From Arsukibacterium tuosuense (GTDB lineage Bacteria; Pseudomonadota; Gammaproteobacteria; Enterobacterales; Alteromonadaceae): 64,000 nucleotides of DNA. The translations under genes and the position numbers were made by a program. Of this stretch, positions 59,215-64,000 are shown one piece after another (position 1 is the first letter of the stretch; each line of letters begins with the position of its first letter). The stretch lies in assembly GCF_900215315.1 (NCBI RefSeq), contig NZ_OBEB01000010.1, forward strand, positions 62,001 through 126,000, given 5' to 3'. The notes under the pieces are model-generated. The model was given only the letters and a program-made list of their open reading frames with translations, made no database searches and was not told the origin of the DNA.

Positions 59215-62200
59215 TTACATGGTGTAATTAACACCCAAGAAGAATGTTCTTCCTCTGGGGCCAACAGGCCACGCTTCTTGTGTAACAAACGGTGACTTAT
59301 CAGCGACGTTATTGATACCGCCAAATATCACGATATCATCGCTGTATGTATAGCTTGCATTAATATCGTGGATCACTGTACTACCAAAGAAGCCATTACC
59401 CGGTTGGCCATATAACGGCGCATTACCGTTAATGCCTAGTGAGCTTTCGACAGTGCCATAGGCTTGACGGCTCTGATAGGTGGTCTGCCAAGCAACATTG
59501 ACATCGCCACGTGTCCAGCTTAACTCAAGATTGCCCGAGGTTTTCGGAACCTGAATTTCTTCCAGAACTACGTTCACATCGTTCGGGTCGAGTGGATTGA
59601 AAAAGCGATTAAGCGATTCTTGTCGTGTACCAACTACAGTGATACCAAAATCATTCTCTGCAACACTAAATTGATAATTAACAGAAAAATCAATACCGTC
59701 GGCTTCAACACGTGCGAAATTCGAATCGCCCGTTGTCAGGTCGTTTAAACCACCATCAGCGCGTCGCGAAAATTGGTCACAGAAGCCTAGTGCAGGGAAG
59801 TTTTCTGAATCATAGCAACCATTGAGGATTTCTGCTGCGCCAACAGCCGCAATCGCATCTTCAATTTTCACATCCCAATAATCTAGCGTGACAGTAAGTC
59901 CTTCAATAAAGGTCGGTCTAAATACTGCACCCAGGGTTATTGTCTCAGCTGTTTCAACATCTAGGTCCGGATTACCGCCTTCAGTACCTGAGAAGCGAGC
60001 AGTAAGAGGGTTGAGCCAGATATAATTGCCGTCAGCATCAAGAATCTCTTCGGTCGGTACACCTAAGGCTTGTAAATCTGCCACACAGTTTGCTTGTCTG
60101 AATGAGGTGCCTGCAGCAATGTTATTAGGATCACATGGATCTGTATTCAAGTTAATGGTGATTGGGAGTTGCGGATCGAACAATTCAGTAATGTTTGGTG
60201 CTCTTACTGCTTCCGAAATAGTACCGCGAATGTTTAAGCTCTCTACCGGGCTATAAGAAAAACCGAATTTCCAAGTTGTTGCCTGGCCTAGAGTTGAGTA
60301 GTCGGCGACTCTGACTGCACCATCAACCGTAAACTCATAGGCAAATTCACGATCGAAAAATATCGGTAATCTGACTTCAAGGAACGCATCGATAACATCG
60401 TATTTACCGGCGGTATCAAACTGTTTGACGTTGTCTATACCCGTGAGAAAGTTTAACCATGGCGATACATCGCTCACTAATGCCCCAGGGGTAAATGAAG
60501 TACCTTGCGGTAAAATGCCTAGCTCCAGCGGATCTAGACGGTTGTCACTAGATTCTTCGCGATATTCAAGGCCGGTTGCATAACCAATCGCACCATCAAG
60601 GAAACTTTCAAACACTTCAAATTGGCCGACACCGGTAAGTGAAATCACCGTTTGTTCAATCGTTAGTTGGTCTTGCTTGCGCGCAGTAATAAAGTCTTTC
60701 GCTGCTTGACTGATTGCACCCGCACCAAATGGATTTAATGGCGCACACTGACCATCGCCAGGTGTAAAGGTATAGTAGCGATCACTGAAGAAGTTACCGT
60801 CTGCATAGTTCACATTAAAGGCAAAATAGTCAATCTCATAGGCGGCATTCGGGTCGAGGTCAGAACGACAAACGGCTGCGCCATTAGGGCCCATGACAGC
60901 GTCCATCGAAGCAAAAACCCTGTCCGTCATTTGGTCTGAGTAATCGGTGGTGTTTTTAAACCGACCGTGGTTAACCACAAATTCCAGTGAGTGATCTACA
61001 TGATAGTACCATTCCAGACCCGCAACAAAGCGCGTGGTTTCGCGTGTATAATTGGTTTCATCATCATCCCAGGTATAAGCATCCTGGGTAAGCAGTAACC
61101 CACCGGTTTGGTCAACAACCGGTTGTAATTGAGCGGGTATAAACGGGTTATCTGCTTGAATGAATAGCGTATCGTAGTAGGAGTCATATTCTTCATAGAA
61201 TGCGGTTTCAGCCTTAACGTATTTAGCTTCAAAAAACGCGTTTAGGTCATCAGTTAGCTGATAGTTACCATTCAGGTTAAGCACGACCTTGTCTGTGGTT
61301 GGCATCAAGGTATCGCTATCGAAATTAAACTTCGCGCCATCACCACCGCTGCTTAATAACCCGTCATAGATTGGACCATCTTGATTGACACGAATACTGC
61401 CATCGGGGTTAGTCAACCAACAACCCGCCAGGAAGCTGGCTCTGCCACCTTGTGATTCCTGGCAGTCAGGAATGCCGTTATTATTGATATCGACATAGAG
61501 TTCATTTCTACCACCAAAGGTCGGTGCGATCGAACCGTCATTAGACGATAGCCAGTAGCGCACGTCAGTTGCTAAGATACGTTGTGGGCTGTTGGGGTCA
61601 TTTTCATCGTAATCTGGATTTGGTACTACGGCACCTAAACCGTTATTGCGCGACCAGCTGCGGTCGCCATGCAAAAGCGCTTCTTCTTTCTCGAGCGAAA
61701 GGGTTAATACAATATTGCCCTTATCATTATCAAAATTCTGACCAAATGCGCCGTCGAACGCGAAAGAGGAGCCACCGGCTTCTTCAGGTACCGCACCAAC
61801 GACATTTAACTGAACACCTTCAAAATCATCTTTAAGAATAAAGTTGACTACGCCAGTTACCGCGTCTGCACCATAAACAGCTGAAGCACCACCGGTAGTG
61901 ACTTCCACACGTTCTACAAGAGCTCTGGGAATAGTACCGACATCAACCGCTGAGGTGCCGCGGAAACCTGCTACATGACGACGACCATTGACCAGGGTTA
62001 GCGTCCGTGCGCTGCCTAAGCCACGTAAATTGAGGGCGTTTGCACCTGTGTCAGTATTCTCTGCGGTAGTTGACGATATGAGTGCCGGGATGTCGTTAAC
62101 AATGTCCGCCAAGTTCAGTTCACCAGAGCGGGCAATATCTTTACTGTCGAGAGATTGCATGGGTACTGAAGACATCACATTAGGGTCAGATGGAATGCGA

Positions 62201-62355
62201 GAACCGGTAATATTGATAACTTCAACCGCTTTCTCTTTTTCTGCTTGGGTTTCCTGGGCGTGCGCGATACCAGCCGTTGTCATCCCCAATGTAGTTGCAA
62301 TACATAGCGATATCGCTGAACGCGCAAAGCGGGGTGGGTTAAAGTGTTTATTCAT
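59215..62355 (-). CDS. large TonB-dependent receptor
   Basis: The 1046-aa protein has a signal peptide (about 1-33, ending TTAGIAHAQ), a plug domain (~45-185; VINITGSRIP, NLRGLGSARTLTLVNGRRHV, VEVTTGGASAVYGADAVTGVVNF) and a long barrel ending RTFFLGVNYTM. The length and the GADAVTGVVNFI motif fit the receptor class used by Alteromonadales and Sphingomonads for peptides, glycans or aromatic ligands rather than siderophores; the ligand is unknown. CAGGAG precedes the ATG. Its predicted -10 abuts a hexanucleotide repeat (62405-62446), so expression could be phase-variable. Upstream lies a same-strand TPR-sulfotransferase gene. Confidence 0.92.
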   Translation of the reverse strand: MNKHFNPPRFARSAISLCIATTLGMTTAGIAHAQETQAEKEKAVEVINITGSRIPSDPNVMSSVPMQSLDSKDIARSGELNLADIVNDIPALISSTTAENTDTGANALNLRGLGSARTLTLVNGRRHVAGFRGTSAVDVGTIPRALVERVEVTTGGASAVYGADAVTGVVNFILKDDFEGVQLNVVGAVPEEAGGSSFAFDGAFGQNFDNDKGNIVLTLSLEKEEALLHGDRSWSRNNGLGAVVPNPDYDENDPNSPQRILATDVRYWLSSNDGSIAPTFGGRNELYVDINNNGIPDCQESQGGRASFLAGCWLTNPDGSIRVNQDGPIYDGLLSSGGDGAKFNFDSDTLMPTTDKVVLNLNGNYQLTDDLNAFFEAKYVKAETAFYEEYDSYYDTLFIQADNPFIPAQLQPVVDQTGGLLLTQDAYTWDDDETNYTRETTRFVAGLEWYYHVDHSLEFVVNHGRFKNTTDYSDQMTDRVFASMDAVMGPNGAAVCRSDLDPNAAYEIDYFAFNVNYADGNFFSDRYYTFTPGDGQCAPLNPFGAGAISQAAKDFITARKQDQLTIEQTVISLTGVGQFEVFESFLDGAIGYATGLEYREESSDNRLDPLELGILPQGTSFTPGALVSDVSPWLNFLTGIDNVKQFDTAGKYDVIDAFLEVRLPIFFDREFAYEFTVDGAVRVADYSTLGQATTWKFGFSYSPVESLNIRGTISEAVRAPNITELFDPQLPITINLNTDPCDPNNIAAGTSFRQANCVADLQALGVPTEEILDADGNYIWLNPLTARFSGTEGGNPDLDVETAETITLGAVFRPTFIEGLTVTLDYWDVKIEDAIAAVGAAEILNGCYDSENFPALGFCDQFSRRADGGLNDLTTGDSNFARVEADGIDFSVNYQFSVAENDFGITVVGTRQESLNRFFNPLDPNDVNVVLEEIQVPKTSGNLELSWTRGDVNVAWQTTYQSRQAYGTVESSLGINGNAPLYGQPGNGFFGSTVIHDINASYTYSDDIVIFGGINNVADKSPFVTQEAWPVGPRGRTFFLGVNYTM

Positions 62356-62398
62356 GTGCGGCTCCTGAATTCCGAAGGAAGTTGTGTTCTTATTCTTA

Positions 62399-62404
62399 AT
62401 CTTA
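62399..62404 (-). promoter_or_regulatory. predicted -10 element of TonB receptor gene
   Basis: TAAGAT on the minus strand directly touches the TTTTTG repeat tract and lies about 44 bp before the ATG at 62355. No -35 of normal sequence is possible, since that position falls inside the repeat. Confidence 0.4.
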
Positions 62405-62446
62405 TTTTTGTTTTTGTTTTTGTTTTTGTTTTTGTTTTTGTTTTTG
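62405..62446. repeat. hexanucleotide microsatellite (TTTTTG)7
   Basis: Seven perfect copies of TTTTTG (62405-62446) are followed by a shortened TTTTG (62447-62451). On the strand of the TonB receptor it reads (CAAAAA)7 and occupies the -35/spacer region. Such tracts change length by slipped-strand mispairing and tune promoters in other bacteria. Confidence 0.9.
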
Positions 62447-62451
62447 TTTTG

Positions 62452-62713
62452 TTTAAACGATTATTCAAATGCTCAATGCTACTAAGCATGTTCTATGCCA
62501 CCAGTATCAATCGCAGTGCAGAACAGATTAAAGCCACAAATCATCAGTTCAATAACATCGACCATCACCATATCAGTGCAATTAGACGGTCAAAAATAGT
62601 GCAAAAAGTCTTTCAGCAAGACAATCTGCTTTGTTATTTAAAATTAATTTAATGTTTAATGGTAAATATTAAATTTGATGCAATGGCGCTGAGTATTACA
62701 GCGTCAGAGGTGA
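62452..62713. other. AT-rich intergenic region without recognised gene
   Basis: These bases separate the repeat tract from the stop of the sulfotransferase gene. Open frames here are short, and no RNA gene, terminator with T-run or known operator was recognised. An AT-rich stretch near 62636-62680 contains several TTAAAT/ATTTAA runs. Confidence 0.5.
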
Positions 62714-64000
62714 TTAATGCTTGTTGTCCGCGCCCGTGCCATCTTTGTGAACAATATCAATTAAATCAGATAGTTGCTCTTCCACTTTGCGCCAGGCTCC
62801 AATGCCCTGGCGGTTTAGCGGCTTACGCACTTGTTCGCTACTTGCTGTATGAATATTTCTTTTTATTTTGTGAAAAGATAAGCATTTTTGCTCAAACGGC
62901 ACACCAAGTTTGGCTAACAATTTACGTACTTCGGCCTCGGGATCATTTACCAGGGATTCATATTCGAGCTTGTAAACCTTTGACGGTATTGCATTGTCCC
63001 AATGATCCATGAGCTTAACGTAGGCATTGTAGGCTGCACCAATGTGGCTCAGGTTATAACTAAAATCTACGCCAGAATGAAAGTACTGCTTGTAAAGACT
63101 AAAACCACAATCCAATGGATTACGTCGAACGTCAATCACAATGGCATGGGGCAAAATCTTGTGGATAAACCCGACTAATCGAAAGTTAAAGGGTTGCTTA
63201 TCGATGAAAAACGAAGCGCTGCCAGTTCGGAAAAGTGCACTGTCCTCTAAGTAAGCGTTACCTAACTGGGACAGTTCTTCGGGACTCAGTTTGTCCAACG
63301 CTTGGGGTAAAGGTAAGCCATAGCGCTGCATACACAGGGTTTGAGCCCGGCTCTCTATAATCGGTAAGGTCGGTTGCTCTAACGTTGCTTCGATAGCACT
63401 ATGACTCGCCAGAATTTGTTCCACCAATGTAGATCCTGAGCGCGGCAAGCCAACAATGAAGATAGGAGTAATACGCTTTTCTACGCTATCTGCTTGTACG
63501 ATCAAATTCTTTGTTGTGTAGGTATTGGTGCGCGTATTAAATTCGTTTTCTAACAGGCTTGGTTCATAGTATTCAGACACGCCCAAAGCATTGGCTTGAT
63601 GGTAATACGACATCATTTGTGTTGGACTCGACTGTCCTTCACTTGCTTTCGCTAAAGCGAAGGCTGCGATGCAACGCTTTCGCTTATCGAGATGCGTTGC
63701 GGTGACTATTTTGTTAATGTCTGCGCGCTCTATATCGGAAAATGCATAGTCTTTCATATCAGCCAAAGCCCACCATGCATCGGCATTAAGTGGGTCGGCG
63801 CCAAGACTGGCTTTCAACGCTGCAATCGATTCAGTTTTGTTGCCGATGATACGCAGAGCCTGGCCTTTGATAAGATCAATTTGACTTGCGCGTTGCACGC
63901 TTTGGCCAACATAGCGCCGAGCGCGTTCGCACGCGTCGAGCAAGTTGTCATACTGTCCGTATTTAAGTAAGAGTCCAATTAAAGTCCACAGTGATTCAAA
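62714..64000 (-). CDS. TPR-sulfotransferase family protein, 5' end beyond window
   Basis: At least 428 residues are visible. The frame stays open to the right edge and the only nearby start-like codon is a TTG, so the gene begins outside the window. The N-terminal part shown contains tetratricopeptide-like helices (SIAALKASLGADPLNADAWW). The rest is a sulfotransferase domain with the PAPS 5'-phosphosulfate loop FIVGLPRSGSTLVEQIL and the 3'-phosphate motif (VIDVRRNPLDCGFSLYKQ). Such proteins are frequent next to TonB receptors in marine Gammaproteobacteria; substrates are unknown. The stop is 358 bp upstream of the receptor start on the same strand. Confidence 0.9.
   Translation of the reverse strand, partial: FESLWTLIGLLLKYGQYDNLLDACERARRYVGQSVQRASQIDLIKGQALRIIGNKTESIAALKASLGADPLNADAWWALADMKDYAFSDIERADINKIVTATHLDKRKRCIAAFALAKASEGQSSPTQMMSYYHQANALGVSEYYEPSLLENEFNTRTNTYTTKNLIVQADSVEKRITPIFIVGLPRSGSTLVEQILASHSAIEATLEQPTLPIIESRAQTLCMQRYGLPLPQALDKLSPEELSQLGNAYLEDSALFRTGSASFFIDKQPFNFRLVGFIHKILPHAIVIDVRRNPLDCGFSLYKQYFHSGVDFSYNLSHIGAAYNAYVKLMDHWDNAIPSKVYKLEYESLVNDPEAEVRKLLAKLGVPFEQKCLSFHKIKRNIHTASSEQVRKPLNRQGIGAWRKVEEQLSDLIDIVHKDGTGADNKH

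Noticed and set aside
62344..62652. Open frame over the microsatellite and intergenic region
   Set aside because: It is a low-complexity reading of the TTTTTG tract (Phe/Val repeats), overlaps the receptor start and has no ribosome site.
1..64000. CRISPR array, prophage, integron or insertion sequence
   Set aside because: No regularly spaced long repeats, transposase, integrase or phage structural genes were found; the only excisionase-like sequence is fused to a receiver domain.

Overview
The window looks like chromosomal DNA from a marine or freshwater gammaproteobacterium of the Alteromonadales, in the Rheinheimera/Arsukibacterium/Alishewanella neighbourhood. This is an inference from the gene families: large TonB-dependent receptors, a two-domain beta-propeller phytase, many c-di-GMP and two-component proteins, HAE and HME RND pumps, and an ECF sigma factor next to a TPR-bearing Ser/Thr kinase. 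There are 52 protein genes, the last one cut by the right edge. I saw no rRNA, tRNA, CRISPR array, transposase or prophage.

Layout. 0-6.3 kb: an orphan fragment-like homologue of malate synthase G, an Old Yellow Enzyme reductase, and an MFP-RND efflux pair. 6.3-19.3 kb: a dense island of ten signalling genes. It holds REC-HDOD, REC-PAS-GGDEF*-EAL, HTH-REC, REC with a decayed HD-GYP, a FIST sensor, three histidine kinases (one a membrane hybrid with Hpt), a CheC-type phosphatase and a lone REC; it reads as more AT-rich than its flanks. 19.4-27.1 kb: a phytate/phosphate module (phytase lipoprotein and TonB receptor, diverging from a membrane GGDEF protein, an AraC regulator and a metallophosphoesterase), with a Pho-box-like repeat in the divergent gap. 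27.1-41.8 kb: an envelope, metal and redox block. It contains a TlpA-DUF4266-DUF3570-ApbE operon, an LTA-synthase-family enzyme, a VIT1/CCC1 transporter, a four-gene HME-RND operon, dgkA with a PmrAB/QseBC-type two-component system, and a cytochrome b561.

The most informative non-coding signal lies in this last block. Five promoters share one 33-bp layout: a direct repeat of CTTAAG with 11-bp period, then exactly 10 bp, then a -10-like hexamer, then a short leader. This matches the known CTTAAN-type box of PmrA/QseB regulators, and such a regulator gene (39121-39789) sits inside the block. It predicts one local regulon joining membrane-lipid headgroup transfer and diacylglycerol recycling, metal efflux, and an extracytoplasmic flavin/thiol/heme redox module. 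The DUF3570 protein carries a D-x-x-T-G-A-S motif of the type that ApbE flavinylates.

41.8-64 kb: a Ser/Thr kinase with its divergent ECF sigma factor, a tandem universal stress protein, an 811-aa PAS-GGDEF-EAL protein with two FixL-like PAS domains that keep the haem-ligand histidine, metabolic and hypothetical genes, a repeat-built lipoprotein (DGSGD units), a coupled pair of unknown membrane proteins (57521-58926), and a large TonB receptor whose predicted -10 element directly abuts a (TTTTTG)7 tract. The latter is a candidate for phase-variable expression. The receptor is followed upstream by a TPR-sulfotransferase gene.
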